A DNA stretch of 64,000 bases from Buchnera aphidicola (Aphis nasturtii) (GTDB taxonomy: Bacteria > Pseudomonadota > Gammaproteobacteria > Enterobacterales > Enterobacteriaceae), in assembly GCF_005083345.1 (NCBI RefSeq), contig NZ_CP034888.1, positions 273,448-337,447 on the forward strand, in the 5' to 3' direction. The notes under the pieces are model-generated. The model was given only the letters and a program-made list of their open reading frames with translations, made no database searches and had not been told where the DNA came from. Both the position numbers and the translations under genes were made by a program. This document shows positions 52,731 to 63,996 of this stretch, piece by piece (the first letter of the stretch is position 1; every line of letters starts with the position of its first letter).

Positions 52731-53240
52731 TTAATAAAATTCAAAAATAATATTTTTTATCCATTGTACAATGCGACATTTTGTTTGATCTGATTGACGA
52801 TCTTCATCCAAAATTAATCCTATAAAATAATCTTTATTTAACAAAGCTTTAGAAGAATCAAAATTATATCCTTTTGTTGGCCATTGACCAATTATTTTTG
52901 CTTTATTTTTTTTAATAATTTTATATATTACACTTAACGCATCACCAAAATATTCGCCATAATCTTCTTGATCACCACATCCAAATAGTGCAACAGTTTT
53001 ATTTGAAAAATTTATTTTCTTTAACGTAGGCAAAAAATCATCCCAATCACATTGAACTTCACCATAATACCAAGTGGGAATACCAAAGATTAAGTTATTA
53101 AAACTTTCTATATCTTTTTTGGAGGTATTGCTAATATCATATAAAATAGATTTGTTTTTCCCAATTTTTTGATGAATAATTTTTGCTATTTTTTCTGTAT
53201 TGCCAGTATCACTTCCAAAAAAAATACCTATTTTTTCCAT
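52731..53240 (-). CDS. fldA: Flavodoxin 1
   Basis: FMN electron carrier. 169 residues against 176 in E. coli. The FMN phosphate loop [11 protein letters not shown], the flavin-stacking segments [15 protein letters not shown] and [17 protein letters not shown] are conserved. It is the likely reductant for IspG, BioB, LipA and RlmN, all encoded in this window. AGGAA precedes the start. Confidence 0.96.
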   Translation of the reverse strand: MEKIGIFFGSDTGNTEKIAKIIHQKIGKNKSILYDISNTSKKDIESFNNLIFGIPTWYYGEVQCDWDDFLPTLKKINFSNKTVALFGCGDQEDYGEYFGDALSVIYKIIKKNKAKIIGQWPTKGYNFDSSKALLNKDYFIGLILDEDRQSDQTKCRIVQWIKNIIFEFY

Positions 53241-53514
53241 ATTTTTTTCCTATTTATTCAAATACATCTTTTACAAGTTAAATTATATTTTGAAGATATC
53301 AACTAAAAAATTTGAAATATATGAAACTAAATGTATTTAATTTGTAAAATTTTTTATAATTTATTTTTATTTCACTTATAATAAATTCATATTTTAAAAA
53401 TATTTTTTATTTTTAATTTATCATAAAACTATTATTTAAAAAATTAAATAGAATATTTTAATAAAAATATCATATGCCATTTTTTATAAATATAAAAACT
53501 TTAAAATTAAAACA

Positions 53515-54939
53515 ATGAATAAAAATTTAATATGGTTTCGCAATGATCTTCGTATACATGATAATAAAGCTTTATATAATGCATGTTTATCTGATACAGA
53601 TGAAGTTATAGGTTTGTTTATTTTTACACCGAAGCAATGGGATCAACATTTTGTTTCTATAAAAAAAATATCTTTTCTTTACCAAAATCTAATATATTTA
53701 CAAAAAGAATTATTAGAATTAAACATTAATTTATATCATCATGAATCTACTAATTTTTTACATTCTACGGAATATTTATCTTATTTTTGCGAAGTAAATA
53801 AAGTTAATCGTGTATTTTACAATTATCAATACGAATTGAATGAAAAAAATAGAGATTTTTTAGTAACACAAACATTATCTAAACAAGGTATTTTTGTACA
53901 AGGTTTTCATGATAATATTTTAATTAAACCTAATACAATAAAAAATAAAAATAATCAGCCTTATAAAAAGTTTTATTTTTTCAAAAAACAAATAATAGAT
54001 TGTTTATCTAAAAAAATTCCTGTATGTCTTCCTATTCCCAAAAAGAGAATTTATAATCAATACAATGTAATTCCAATTCATTTCAGTAAAAATAATAACA
54101 TAAATTTTAATACAAATTTATTTCCTATTGGCGAAAAAGAAGCAATTAAAAGACTAAAACATTTCTGTAATAATAAACTGGAACATTACTTTTTTAAAAG
54201 AAACTTTCCATATTTAAATAATACTAGTATGCTTTCTCCTTATTTATCTTTAGGAGTAATATCTATTAGATTTTGCTTAAAAATATGTTTAGCAAAATAT
54301 AAAAACACGCCATTAGATACAATACTCAATTCATCTTGGATAAATGAAATAATATGGCGTGAATTTTATTATCATTTATTGATTAATTTTCCTATACTCA
54401 GTAAATCTCAATCATTATTAAAATGGGAAAAAAAAATTAATTGGGAAAATAATATAAATTATTTTAATGCTTGGAAAAACGGAGAAACTGGATTTCCTAT
54501 AATTGATGCTGCTATGAAACAATTAAACACAACAGGATGGATGCATAATAGATTAAGAATGATTACATCTAGTTTTTTAGTAAAAAATCTTTTAATTGAT
54601 TGGAGAAAAGGTGAAAAGTACTTTATGTCTAATTTAATTGATGGCGATTATGCATTAAACAATGGAGGATGGCAATGGTCTGCTTCAATTGGTAGCGATT
54701 CAACTAATTATATACGTATTTTTAATCCATCACGTCAATCTATAATTTTTGATAAATCAGGATTATTTATAAAAAAATATTTACCTGAATTAAAAATAAT
54801 ACCACATAATTATATTCACAACCCACATGAATGGATAGTTCACAATAATTATAAAATAGATTATCCAGAACCAATTATTAATTATAAGTATAGTAAAAAA
54901 AAATTTTTATTGTGTTATAAACTAGCTAAGTTACTTTAA
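53515..54939 (+). CDS. phrB: Deoxyribodipyrimidine photolyase
   Basis: Light-driven repair of UV pyrimidine dimers. 474 residues against 472 in E. coli. The MTHF-binding N-terminal domain starts NLIWFRNDLRIHDN; the FAD domain has WINEIIWREFYYHLL, TGFPIIDAAMKQLNTTGWMH and DGDYALNNGGWQWSAS. It precedes ybgI by 15 bases, as in E. coli. It is the only dedicated DNA damage repair enzyme in the window. Confidence 0.96.
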   Translation: MNKNLIWFRNDLRIHDNKALYNACLSDTDEVIGLFIFTPKQWDQHFVSIKKISFLYQNLIYLQKELLELNINLYHHESTNFLHSTEYLSYFCEVNKVNRVFYNYQYELNEKNRDFLVTQTLSKQGIFVQGFHDNILIKPNTIKNKNNQPYKKFYFFKKQIIDCLSKKIPVCLPIPKKRIYNQYNVIPIHFSKNNNINFNTNLFPIGEKEAIKRLKHFCNNKLEHYFFKRNFPYLNNTSMLSPYLSLGVISIRFCLKICLAKYKNTPLDTILNSSWINEIIWREFYYHLLINFPILSKSQSLLKWEKKINWENNINYFNAWKNGETGFPIIDAAMKQLNTTGWMHNRLRMITSSFLVKNLLIDWRKGEKYFMSNLIDGDYALNNGGWQWSASIGSDSTNYIRIFNPSRQSIIFDKSGLFIKKYLPELKIIPHNYIHNPHEWIVHNNYKIDYPEPIINYKYSKKKFLLCYKLAKLL

Positions 54940-54954
54940 AAAAGATGAAATTAT

Positions 54955-55698
54955 ATGAAAAATTTTGTTTTGGAAAAAGTTATTAATGAAAAATTATTTA
55001 ACGATTATAATAAAGATATTGTACATAATGGATTGCAAATAGAAGGAGATAAGATTATTAAAAAAATTGTTTTAGGGGTTAGTGTTTGTCAAGATTTATT
55101 AGATTCAGCTGTATACTATGAAGCTAATGCGATTATTGTTCATCATGGATTTTTTTGGAATAAAGAACTTAACTACATTCACAATATACAAAGAAATAGA
55201 TTAAAAACTATATTAACTCATAATATTAACCTATATAGTTGGCATTTGCCATTAGATATTCATCCAGAGCTAGGTAACAATATACAAATTGCAAAAAAAT
55301 TAAACATTATTGTTCAAGGTGAAATTTTACCTTATGTTTTATGGGGCGTTTTAGAATCTAAAATTCGTGGTTTTGATTTTGCAAAAAAAATAGAAAAAAT
55401 TTTTAAAAAAACACCAATACATTTTTATCAAAATGCTCCAAATTATATTCATCGTATAGCCTGGTGTAGTGGAAAAGGACAAAATTTTATTAAAAAAGCA
55501 TATAAATTTGGAATTGATGCTTTTTTAACAGGAGAAGTTTCTGAAGAAACAATATATATTGCTAAAGAACTAGGTATTCATTTTTTTGCACTTGGGCATT
55601 ATTGTAGCGAAAAAGATGGAATTCAATCTTTAGGAAAATGGTTAAATGAAAAATATAATTTAGATGTTATTTTTGTTGATGTTTATAATCCTTCGTAA
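54955..55698 (+). CDS. ybgI: Nif3-like dinuclear metal centre protein YbgI
   Basis: 247 residues, the E. coli length. Metal ligands are visible in VHHGFFW (two histidines), YSWHLPLDIHPELGNN and GHYCSEKDGIQ. The family is widely conserved and its substrate is uncertain; a GTP cyclohydrolase I type 2 label is often used without strong proof. Likely cotranscribed with phrB. Confidence 0.93.
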   Translation: MKNFVLEKVINEKLFNDYNKDIVHNGLQIEGDKIIKKIVLGVSVCQDLLDSAVYYEANAIIVHHGFFWNKELNYIHNIQRNRLKTILTHNINLYSWHLPLDIHPELGNNIQIAKKLNIIVQGEILPYVLWGVLESKIRGFDFAKKIEKIFKKTPIHFYQNAPNYIHRIAWCSGKGQNFIKKAYKFGIDAFLTGEVSEETIYIAKELGIHFFALGHYCSEKDGIQSLGKWLNEKYNLDVIFVDVYNPS

Positions 55699-55755
55699 CC
55701 ACTAAAACATTATTTAAATTAAAATAAATGATTTATTAAAACTTTAGATAAAATT

Positions 55756-58536
55756 ATGAATAAAAGTATACTAAAAAAATTTTTTGACTCGTCTTGGTTA
55801 TCTTCTGATAATCGAAAATATATTGAGTTTATATATCAAGAATTTTTAAAAAACCCATCATCTGTGAATACTACATGGAAAAAAAAGTTTATAAATTTAT
55901 CTATTGATACTCAAGATACTATAGAAAATTATGATCTTTTCAATATAGTTATAAATAAAAAAGAAAATTGTAAAAAATCAAACCAACAAAATAATTATCA
56001 ATTAAATAAAAAAATTAATCAGATGATTAATATTTTTAAAAAAAAAGGTTATAAAAAATCTTCAATAGATCCTCTTCAATTAGAAAAACAAAAAAAATAT
56101 TCATATTTAGAGCTTGAATTTTATCAATTTAATAAAGATGAATTAGAACAAACAATAGAAATTTATTTTCAAAAAAATCTCAATTATAAAATAAAAGTAA
56201 TAGATTTATATAATAAATTAAATAGTAAATATTGTAGTTCTATTGGTTTTGAATATATGTATATTGACAATATATATCAAAAAGAATGGATTACAGAATA
56301 TATAGAATTATATTTTAAAGAAAACTTGATCTCAAAACAAAAAAAAATACAATTTTTAAAAGAAGTAATTTATGCAGAAACTTTAGAAAAGTATTTAGGG
56401 AAAAAATTTTCCGGTACAAAACGATTTTCTTTAGAAGGAGCAGAAACACTGATTTCAGTTTTGCATGAAATAATACGTTATGCAAAAAATAATGATGTTT
56501 CAGATATTATTGTAGGAATGGCTCATAGAGGTAGATTAAACGTACTAGTAAATGTATTAAATAAAAATCCTCAAGTATTATTTGATGAATTTTCCGGTAA
56601 TAATATATCTAGAGAAAAAAGTGGAGATGTAAAATATCATATGGGAGGCTTTGCAAAAATCAAAAATAAAAATAAAATAATTAATTTAAAATTAGCATAT
56701 AATCCATCACATCTAGAGATAATTAACCCAGTAGTTCTTGGTTTAGCAAGAGCTTCTATAGATAAATCAAGATATTTAAATAATCAAGTTTTATCTATTA
56801 GTATTCATGGAGATGCTTCAATTGTTGGCCAAGGTGTAATACAAGAAACATTGAATATGTCTCAAACTGAAGGTTATACAGTGGGTGGTACAGTTCATAT
56901 TATAATTAATAATCAAATCGGTTTTACTACTTCGAACCCTAAATATCTTCGATCTAGTAAATATTGTACTGATATTGGTAAATTAATTCAAGCGCCTATT
57001 TTTCACGTAAATTCTGATGATATAGAATCCTGTATTTTTGCTGTACAGTTAGCTTTAGATTTTAAAAAAAAATTCAATAAAGATGTTTTTATAGATTTAG
57101 TCTGTTATAGAAGACATGGCCATAATGAAGTAGATGATCCTTTTGTAACGCAACCTATTATGTATAAAAAAATTCAAAATCATCCTACTATAAGCAATAT
57201 ATATTCTGATTTACTCATGAATCAAAAACTAATTACAGAAAATGAGATTAATAAAATAACAGAAAAATATACTACTAAATTAGTAACAGGAAAATCAATT
57301 TTTTGTAAAAAAGAATATATAGATTTTCAATATGAAAATTTAAATTATTTTAAAACACAAAAAAATTTAAACAAATTAAATTTACAAGATATTCAAAAAT
57401 TATTATATTGTATTAATACTCTTCCTCAATCTATAAAAGTACATAAACGAGTTAAAAAAATTTATCAAGATAGAATTAAAATGTCTGAAGGTAAAAAATT
57501 ATTTGACTGGGGTGCAGCGGAATCTTTAGCGTATGCAACAATACTAGAAAAAGGCATTTCATGCCGCCTTTCAGGTGAAGATATTAGAAGAGGAACATTT
57601 TTTCATCGACATGCTTGTATTCATGACCAGGACAATGGATCTATTTATATACCCTTACAACATATTAAAAATCAACAAGGAAAATTTGAAATTTGGGATT
57701 CTGTTTTATCAGAAGAAGCTGTTTTAGCTTTTGAATATGGATATTCTTTATATCCTTCAAATACTTTAACTATTTGGGAAGCGCAATTTGGAGATTTTGT
57801 TAATGGAGCACAAGTAGTTATTGATCAATTTATTAGTTCTAGCGAACAAAAATGGAATAAATTATCTAATCTAGTTATGTTTTTGCCTCATGGTTACGAA
57901 GGACAAGGACCAGAACATTCATCAGCTAGAATTGAAAGATTCCTTCAACTTTGTTCACAAAATAATATGCAAATTTGTATCCCTACTTCATCTTCACAAA
58001 TATTTCATTTATTAAGAAGACAAGTTTTAAATAATATCTATAAACCATTAATTATTTTTACTCCTAAATCTCTTTTAAGAAATCCAAAAGCTGCTTCTTC
58101 TTTAGAAAATTTAATAAATAATCATTTTATAAAAGTAATAGATGAATTTAATGATAATCTTCAGAAGATTAAACGTGTTATTTTTTGTTCTGGTAAAATA
58201 TATTATGATCTTTTAGAATATAGAAAAAGAAATAATATTATAAGTATTGTTATAATTCGAATTGAACAATTATATCCATTTCCAATTAACGAAATATCAA
58301 ATATATTGAAAAAATATTTTTATATTAAAGATTTTATTTGGTGTCAAGAAGAACCTTGTAATCAAGGGGCATGGTTTTATATAAAAAATTATTTATACGA
58401 TATGTTACCATTGTCTTCTACATTAAATTATATTGGTCGTTTATCTTCTTCATCTCCCGCAGCAGGTCATATTGTTTTACATAAAAAGGAACAAGAACAA
58501 TTAATATACCAAGCATTAAATTTCATACATACTTAA
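55756..58536 (+). CDS. sucA: 2-oxoglutarate dehydrogenase E1 component
   Basis: Thiamine-diphosphate decarboxylase of the 2-oxoglutarate dehydrogenase complex. 926 residues against 933 in E. coli. Typical segments are [16 protein letters not shown], the ThDP site [29 protein letters not shown] and [17 protein letters not shown]. It lies 16 bases before sucB. The E. coli neighbours gltA, sdhCDAB and sucCD are absent. Confidence 0.97.
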   Translation: MNKSILKKFFDSSWLSSDNRKYIEFIYQEFLKNPSSVNTTWKKKFINLSIDTQDTIENYDLFNIVINKKENCKKSNQQNNYQLNKKINQMINIFKKKGYKKSSIDPLQLEKQKKYSYLELEFYQFNKDELEQTIEIYFQKNLNYKIKVIDLYNKLNSKYCSSIGFEYMYIDNIYQKEWITEYIELYFKENLISKQKKIQFLKEVIYAETLEKYLGKKFSGTKRFSLEGAETLISVLHEIIRYAKNNDVSDIIVGMAHRGRLNVLVNVLNKNPQVLFDEFSGNNISREKSGDVKYHMGGFAKIKNKNKIINLKLAYNPSHLEIINPVVLGLARASIDKSRYLNNQVLSISIHGDASIVGQGVIQETLNMSQTEGYTVGGTVHIIINNQIGFTTSNPKYLRSSKYCTDIGKLIQAPIFHVNSDDIESCIFAVQLALDFKKKFNKDVFIDLVCYRRHGHNEVDDPFVTQPIMYKKIQNHPTISNIYSDLLMNQKLITENEINKITEKYTTKLVTGKSIFCKKEYIDFQYENLNYFKTQKNLNKLNLQDIQKLLYCINTLPQSIKVHKRVKKIYQDRIKMSEGKKLFDWGAAESLAYATILEKGISCRLSGEDIRRGTFFHRHACIHDQDNGSIYIPLQHIKNQQGKFEIWDSVLSEEAVLAFEYGYSLYPSNTLTIWEAQFGDFVNGAQVVIDQFISSSEQKWNKLSNLVMFLPHGYEGQGPEHSSARIERFLQLCSQNNMQICIPTSSSQIFHLLRRQVLNNIYKPLIIFTPKSLLRNPKAASSLENLINNHFIKVIDEFNDNLQKIKRVIFCSGKIYYDLLEYRKRNNIISIVIIRIEQLYPFPINEISNILKKYFYIKDFIWCQEEPCNQGAWFYIKNYLYDMLPLSSTLNYIGRLSSSSPAAGHIVLHKKEQEQLIYQALNFIHT

Positions 58537-58552
58537 ATAATAGGAATAAAAA

Positions 58553-59767
58553 ATGAATAAAATTAATATTCTTGTTCCAGATCTACCAGATTCTGTAAGT
58601 GATGCAACAATAGCAAAATGGCATAAACAAGTAGGAGAACAGGTATATTGTGATGAAAATATAGTTGATATTGAAACGGATAAAATTATGTTAGAAATAT
58701 CATCTCCATGCAATGGAATATTAAGTGTTATTTTAGAAAAAGAAGGTTCGATTGTTAAATCATCTCAAATAATAGGAAATATAAATAAATCAAATAATAT
58801 TGAAAAAAAAAAAATAAATCCAATGATAGATGAAAAACATATTTCCATAAAAAACAATGACACTTCTGACGATAATCATCACATCCAATTCGATATAAAT
58901 AAATTTTCAAATAATTGCTTGACACCTTCTGCTAGACGCTTTATCAAAAGTAATAATATTGATAAACATTCAATTATATCTAATAATCTAAATTATACGT
59001 TTAGAAAACAAGATATTGAAAAAAATATTCAAGATAACTCTAGTTCAAATGATATTTTTGACAAACCGAATAATACATATAGAGTCAAAATGACTAGATT
59101 ACGTCAAAAAATATCGGAAAGACTATTACACACAAAAAATAATACAGCTATGCTTACTACTTTTAACGAAGTAAACATGCAATCAATTATTTCTTTACGA
59201 AACAAATATAATAAATTTTTCGAACAAAAATATAGTGTTCGTCTTGGATTTATGTCTTTTTTTGTAAAAGCAGTGGTAGAATCATTAAAAACTTTTCCAG
59301 AAATAAATGCTACTATTGATAAAACAGATATTGTTTTTTATAAAAATTTTGATATTAGTATTGCTGTTTCAACACCGAGAGGTTTGATAACTCCAGTATT
59401 AAGAGATGCTGATAAAATGTCAATGGCAGATGTAGAAAAAAAAATAAAAGAATTTTCTATTAAAAGTCTAGAAAATAAAATAAGCATAACAGAACTAATT
59501 GGAGGAAACTTTACGATAACTAATGGTGGTGTTTTCGGATCTTTAATTTCTACACCAATTATAAATCCACCGCAAACAGCTATATTAGGAATGCATGCTA
59601 TTAAAGAACGTCCAATGGCGGTAAACGGAGAAATTAAAATTCTTCCCATGATGTATTTAGCATTATCTTATGATCATCGTTTAGTTGATGGGAAAGAATC
59701 TGTTAGTTTTTTAAATAAAATAAAAAACATATTAGAAGATTTTAATCGTATTTTAATTGATATTTAA
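58553..59767 (+). CDS. sucB: Dihydrolipoyl succinyltransferase (2-oxoglutarate dehydrogenase E2)
   Basis: Core of the complex. 404 residues against 405 in E. coli. One lipoyl domain (about 1-80) with the lipoylated lysine in ETDKIMLE, an E3-binding domain (about 125-165; [11 protein letters not shown]) in which the usual Gly-rich loop is degenerate, and a catalytic domain with DHRLVDG near the end. An intact in-frame A12 run (58803-58814), the longest I see in a gene here, lies in the first linker. Confidence 0.96.
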   Translation: MNKINILVPDLPDSVSDATIAKWHKQVGEQVYCDENIVDIETDKIMLEISSPCNGILSVILEKEGSIVKSSQIIGNINKSNNIEKKKINPMIDEKHISIKNNDTSDDNHHIQFDINKFSNNCLTPSARRFIKSNNIDKHSIISNNLNYTFRKQDIEKNIQDNSSSNDIFDKPNNTYRVKMTRLRQKISERLLHTKNNTAMLTTFNEVNMQSIISLRNKYNKFFEQKYSVRLGFMSFFVKAVVESLKTFPEINATIDKTDIVFYKNFDISIAVSTPRGLITPVLRDADKMSMADVEKKIKEFSIKSLENKISITELIGGNFTITNGGVFGSLISTPIINPPQTAILGMHAIKERPMAVNGEIKILPMMYLALSYDHRLVDGKESVSFLNKIKNILEDFNRILIDI

Positions 59768-59805
59768 AAAAATTAAAAAATTTAAACAATTCATTTTTAT
59801 ATATT

Positions 59806-59843
59806 AAAAGTACAGTTTTTAAAAAATAATAATCTGTACTTTT
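59806..59843 (+). terminator. Intrinsic terminator after sucAB
   Basis: AAAAGTACAG (59806-59815) and CTGTACTTTT (59834-59843) form a 10-bp perfect stem with an 18-base loop about 40 bases past the sucB stop; the 3' arm ends in a T run. Confidence 0.6.
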
Positions 59844-59972
59844 ATTAACGTATATTTGAATTATTTTACTTTTAAAATATAACATTTAATATTTTAATAT
59901 ATTATAACAGTATATAAGAATATTTTATTTTAAAGAAATAATGACAGAGTAAAAAAAATTGATTAAAATATT

Positions 59973-60002
59973 TTCATAAAACATATATCTTACATATATA
60001 AT
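59973..60002 (+). promoter_or_regulatory. Possible promoter for gpmA
   Basis: TTCATA (59973-59978) and TATAAT (59997-60002) with an 18-base spacer; the predicted transcript would have a leader of only about 9 bases before ATG 60018. The -10 is a perfect match, the -35 weak. Confidence 0.35.
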
Positions 60003-60017
60003 ATAGAGAATACAATC

Positions 60018-60707
60018 ATGAATAAAGTAGTCTTAATTAGACATGGTGAAAGTAAATGGAACCAACTAAATAAATTCACTGGATGGCATGATGTAGAACT
60101 AAGTGAAAATGGAAAAAATGAAGCTAAAAAAACAGGTTTTCTATTAAAAAAAGAAAAATTTTTTTTTGATCACTCACACACTTCGATGTTAAAGAGAGCA
60201 ATATATACTTTACAATATATTGCAAAAATATTAAACCAACCTTGGTTATCAGTACAAAAATCATGGCGTTTAAATGAAAGACATTATGGTGCTTTAGAGG
60301 GGTTTAATAAAGACGAAATAATACAAAAATATGGATATGAAAAAGTTCTCTTATGGAGACGTAGTTTCGATGTTATCCCTCCTCAAATTGATATAAAAGA
60401 TAAACGATTTCCAGGAAATGATATACGTTATGCTAATATTGATACTAATCAACTTCCCATAGGAGAAAGTTTAGCAATGACTATAACAAGAGTTATTCCT
60501 TATTGGGAAAAATTTATTTACCCACAATTAAAACAAAGAAAAAAAATACTAATTGTAGCACATGGAAATTCATTACGAGCATTAATACAATATTTACATA
60601 AAATTGATAATAAAAAAATTATAGAATTAGAAATTCCAACCGCAGTTCCAATTGTTTTAGAATTCAATGAAAAATGCATTCCTACTAAATGGTATTACTT
60701 AAAATAA
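60018..60707 (+). CDS. gpmA: 2,3-bisphosphoglycerate-dependent phosphoglycerate mutase
   Basis: Interconverts 3- and 2-phosphoglycerate. 229 residues against 250 in E. coli. The phosphohistidine motif RHGESKWN is at the N-terminus, [16 protein letters not shown] and VAHGNSLRA follow. The protein stops at KWYYLK, losing the roughly 20-residue C-terminal tail that in E. coli covers the active site. Confidence 0.96.
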   Translation: MNKVVLIRHGESKWNQLNKFTGWHDVELSENGKNEAKKTGFLLKKEKFFFDHSHTSMLKRAIYTLQYIAKILNQPWLSVQKSWRLNERHYGALEGFNKDEIIQKYGYEKVLLWRRSFDVIPPQIDIKDKRFPGNDIRYANIDTNQLPIGESLAMTITRVIPYWEKFIYPQLKQRKKILIVAHGNSLRALIQYLHKIDNKKIIELEIPTAVPIVLEFNEKCIPTKWYYLK

Positions 60708-60975
60708 ATTATTTTAGATACATTTTTTATTCAAAATCAATATGTATTAATATTTTTTTATCTCTAATGTAAATAAGAGAAAATGTGATTTTGATAAAAT
60801 ATATTTATTTTCAATTATACAATCAGAATTAGTTAAAATTTGTTCATATTTTTAGTTCTCAATTTTAATATAAAATTAATATATTATTTACAATGTAAAA
60901 AATATATTTATAGAAATATATTTTTCAAATTAAATATAGAAAATAGTTTTTTATAGTAGTTAAAACGAGATTATC

Positions 60976-61938
60976 ATGATTAAAAGAATTGGAGTATTAA
61001 CCAGTGGTGGAGATGCTCCTGGAATGAATGCGGCAATTAGGGGAGTAGTAAGAACAGCATTAAGCGAAAAATTAGAAGTATTTGGAATTTATGATGGATA
61101 TTTAGGATTATATCAAAATCGAATGACTAAGTTAGATAGATATAGTGTATCCGATATGATTAATAGAGGTGGTACATTTCTCGGTTCCGCTAGATTTCCC
61201 GATTTTTATAAAAATAAAATACGAAGTGTTGCTATTAATAATCTTCAACAAAGAAAAATAGATGCACTTGTTGTTATTGGCGGAGATGGATCATACATAG
61301 GTGCTAAAAAATTAACCAAAATGGGCATGCCATGTATCAGCATTCCTGGAACTATAGACAATGATGTAGCAGGAACTGATTATACTATTGGTTACTTCAC
61401 TGCTTTAGAAACAGTTGTTGAAGCTATTGATAGATTAAGAGATACTTCTTCTTCTCATCAACGTATTTCTATTGTAGAAGTGATGGGCAGGTGTTGTGGT
61501 GATTTAACTTTAGCTGCTGCAATTGCAGGTGGATGTGAGTTTATTGTGCTTCCAGAAATTAAATATACTAAAGAAGAATTAGTTTTAGAAATAAAAGCAG
61601 GTATTGAAAAAGGTAAAAAACATGCAATAGTTGCAATTACAGAATATATATGTGACGTAGAAGAACTAGCTAAGTATATTGAAAATGAAACTAATCGAGA
61701 AACACGAGCTACTATATTAGGTCATATCCAGAGAGGAGGAGCTCCAGTAGTATATGATCGTATACTAGCTTCTAGAATGGGCGCTTATTCTGTAGAATTA
61801 TTAATTCAAGGTTATAAAGGTAAATGTGTAGGTGTGCAAAATGAAAAAATGGTTTTTAATGATATAACAAATGCGCTTAAAAATATGAAACGTTCTTTTA
61901 AAAAAGATTGGTTAATTACTGCTAAAAAACTTTATTAA
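60976..61938 (+). CDS. pfkA: 6-phosphofructokinase isozyme I
   Basis: Committed step of glycolysis. 320 residues, the E. coli length. ATP site [13 protein letters not shown], catalytic [15 protein letters not shown] with the base aspartate, and the fructose-6-phosphate site MGRCCGDL and [10 protein letters not shown] 268-base AT-rich spacer precedes it, and a GC-rich hairpin follows 10 bases after the stop. Confidence 0.98.
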   Translation: MIKRIGVLTSGGDAPGMNAAIRGVVRTALSEKLEVFGIYDGYLGLYQNRMTKLDRYSVSDMINRGGTFLGSARFPDFYKNKIRSVAINNLQQRKIDALVVIGGDGSYIGAKKLTKMGMPCISIPGTIDNDVAGTDYTIGYFTALETVVEAIDRLRDTSSSHQRISIVEVMGRCCGDLTLAAAIAGGCEFIVLPEIKYTKEELVLEIKAGIEKGKKHAIVAITEYICDVEELAKYIENETNRETRATILGHIQRGGAPVVYDRILASRMGAYSVELLIQGYKGKCVGVQNEKMVFNDITNALKNMKRSFKKDWLITAKKLY

Positions 61939-61947
61939 TATAAAATT

Positions 61948-61968
61948 AGTGCCGGTTTTTCCGGCGCT
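61948..61968 (+). terminator. Terminator hairpin after pfkA
   Basis: AGTGCCGG (61948-61955) pairs with CCGGCGCT (61961-61968) across a TTTTT loop, one G-T wobble. The most GC-rich non-RNA element of the window. CTTAATTT follows, so the T run is weak. Confidence 0.7.
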
Positions 61969-62035
61969 CTTAATTTAAATTATAAAATTTTAATTAAAAA
62001 ATAATTTTATAATAAAATTATATAGGTATTTAAAA

Positions 62036-62823
62036 ATGAATATATGTATTAGAAAAAACATATTTCAACAATGCATTTTTGAATTTTTAGGAACAGGTTT
62101 AATAATGTTTTTTGGAGTAGGATGTTTAGCGGCGTCAAAATTAACAAATATTTATTTTAACAGATACGAAATCAGTCTTATTTGGGGTTGTGCAGTATCT
62201 TTATCAATTTATTTAAGCATTTCAATATCTGGCGCTCATTTAAATCCAGCTATTACTATTTTGTTTTGGTTATTCTATAAATTTAATAAAAATAAAGTAT
62301 TTCCATATATTATTTCTCAAATTTCTGGTGCTTTTTTTTTTACAATGTTAATATATTACATGTATTACAACATCTTAATATCATTTGAAAACAAATATCA
62401 TATTGTTCGAGGAACTAAAGAAAGTCTTCAATTAGCTTCGATTTTTTGTGTTTATCCTCGAAAAAATTATATTGTTATACATGAATTTATAATAAATATA
62501 ATTATTTCGATAATTTTTGTTATTTTACTTATGAGGATTAACGATAAAAAAAAAATATTTTTATTAAATCAGAATTTAATCCGTGTTTGATAGGAATATT
62601 AGTTACAATTATTAATATTTTTTTAGGGTCTAAAAATAATATTATTTTAAATCCAGCGCATGATATAGGTCCTAGAATATTTTTAAGTTTAATCGGATGG
62701 GGTAAAATAGCTTTTACTGGTGAAAGTAATAGTTATTTTCCATATTTTTTAATACCAATAATTACACCAATATTAGGTATAAATTTAGGTGGATGGATAT
62801 ATAAAAAATTTATGAGTAATTAA
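62036..62823 (+). CDS. glpF: Glycerol facilitator (aquaporin family), interrupted by a poly(A) frameshift
   Basis: Inner-membrane channel for glycerol. The first frame (62036-62590) carries SGAHLNPAITI, the first NPA motif; the second (to 62823) carries LNPAHDIGPRIF, the second NPA motif. They meet at an A10 run (62546-62555). As written the first frame continues as IFLLNQNLIRV and stops; with one more A it reads NIFIKSEFNPCLIGILV into the second frame, giving about 262 residues against 281 in E. coli. The stop overlaps convergent tpiA by 14 bases. Of the E. coli glp genes here, glpK and glpX are absent. Confidence 0.88.
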
Positions 62824-63595
62824 TTTGTTCACATGAAATTTCATGTGATATTTTAATAATTTTTAAAAATTCTTCATAGATTAAAGAAGCGCTACCAATT
62901 AAAAGACCATCAATATTAGGTTGTTTAAGAAAACTTTTAGCATTTTTAGAATTCACAGAACCACCATATTGAACAATTATTTTTTCTAGATTATTTGCAC
63001 TTTGTTTATTAACATAATCTTTGATAAATTTATGTATTGATTCTACGTATATAGGATCTGCTGATAAACCTGTTCCGATAGCCCAAATAGGTTCATATGC
63101 AATTATTGTATTTAAAAATGCTTTTTTACCTAAATATTCGAAGATAGAATTTAACTGATTTTTTATAATTTCTTTAGTTTGATTTTGTCTTTTTTCGCTT
63201 TCACTTTCTCCAATACATAAAATAGGGATTAAATTTAAGCTTTTAATTAAACCAAACTTTTTTGCAATTAATTTATTGCTCTCATGATGGAATAAACGTC
63301 TTTCAGAATGCCCAACAATTACATATTGAACGCCAACATCTTGAAGCATTAATATAGATGTTTCTCCTGTAAAAGCTCCTTTTTTATTTATGCCTACATC
63401 TTGGGATCCAAGGAAAATATTTATATTTTTTATATTTTGATAAACTCTTTCAAGATATATCGTTGGAGGCGTAATTATAACAGTATTATATTTTAAATAA
63501 AGTGATATATTTAATTTTAAATTTTTTAAAAAAATAGTAATATTTTTAATATCACCATTTAATTTCCAATTTGCTACAATAAATTTTTTTTGCAT
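62810..63595 (-). CDS. tpiA: Triosephosphate isomerase
   Basis: Interconverts dihydroxyacetone phosphate and glyceraldehyde 3-phosphate. 261 residues against 255 in E. coli. The N-terminal FIVANWKLNG has the active-site lysine, VGHSERR the histidine, and AYEPIWAIGTG the catalytic glutamate. The last residues form a short extra tail (EQINYS) encoded in the overlap with glpF. Confidence 0.97.
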   Translation of the reverse strand: MQKKFIVANWKLNGDIKNITIFLKNLKLNISLYLKYNTVIITPPTIYLERVYQNIKNINIFLGSQDVGINKKGAFTGETSILMLQDVGVQYVIVGHSERRLFHHESNKLIAKKFGLIKSLNLIPILCIGESESEKRQNQTKEIIKNQLNSIFEYLGKKAFLNTIIAYEPIWAIGTGLSADPIYVESIHKFIKDYVNKQSANNLEKIIVQYGGSVNSKNAKSFLKQPNIDGLLIGSASLIYEEFLKIIKISHEISCEQINYS

Positions 63596-63712
63596 GTTAG
63601 TATTCTTTAATAATATTTAAGTAATTTTTATATAAAATATAGTAAATTATAGAAACTAAGTTTTTTATAAAAATCTATTTACTTAGTTTCTAAAATAGGA
63701 TGTTAAAATATG

Positions 63713-63996
63713 TTATTTATATATATTAGCTCGATCTCGTAATTGTTTACCTGGTTTAAAGTAAGGTACGTATTTTTCACTTAATTTAACTATTTCTCCA
63801 GTTTTAGGATTTCGACCTATACGAGAATTTTTGTAATGTAAAGAAAAGCTTCCAAATCCTCGAATTTCAATTCGTTTTCCATTAGCTAATGCAAGAGACA
63901 TATGTGCCAAAAGTTCTTTTATAGCAAGCTCTATTGTTTTTTTTTCAATATGAATTTTTTTTTAGCAATTATTTTGAGTAATTCTGACTTTATCAT
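63713..63996 (-). CDS. ihfB: Integration host factor beta subunit, interrupted by a poly(A) frameshift
   Basis: Sequence-specific DNA-bending protein, partner of IhfA. The 3' frame encodes most of the protein, including [18 protein letters not shown] and the DNA-intercalating arm GRNPKTGE. The N-terminal ten or so codons are in another frame from ATG 63996 ([14 protein letters not shown]). The frames join at an A9 run (plus-strand T9 at 63955-63963); one extra A gives 94 residues, exactly the E. coli IhfB length, with E. coli-like spacing throughout. Without it, TAA (63964-63962) blocks the main frame and TTG 63910 would be the first start candidate, removing about 29 residues. Confidence 0.88.
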
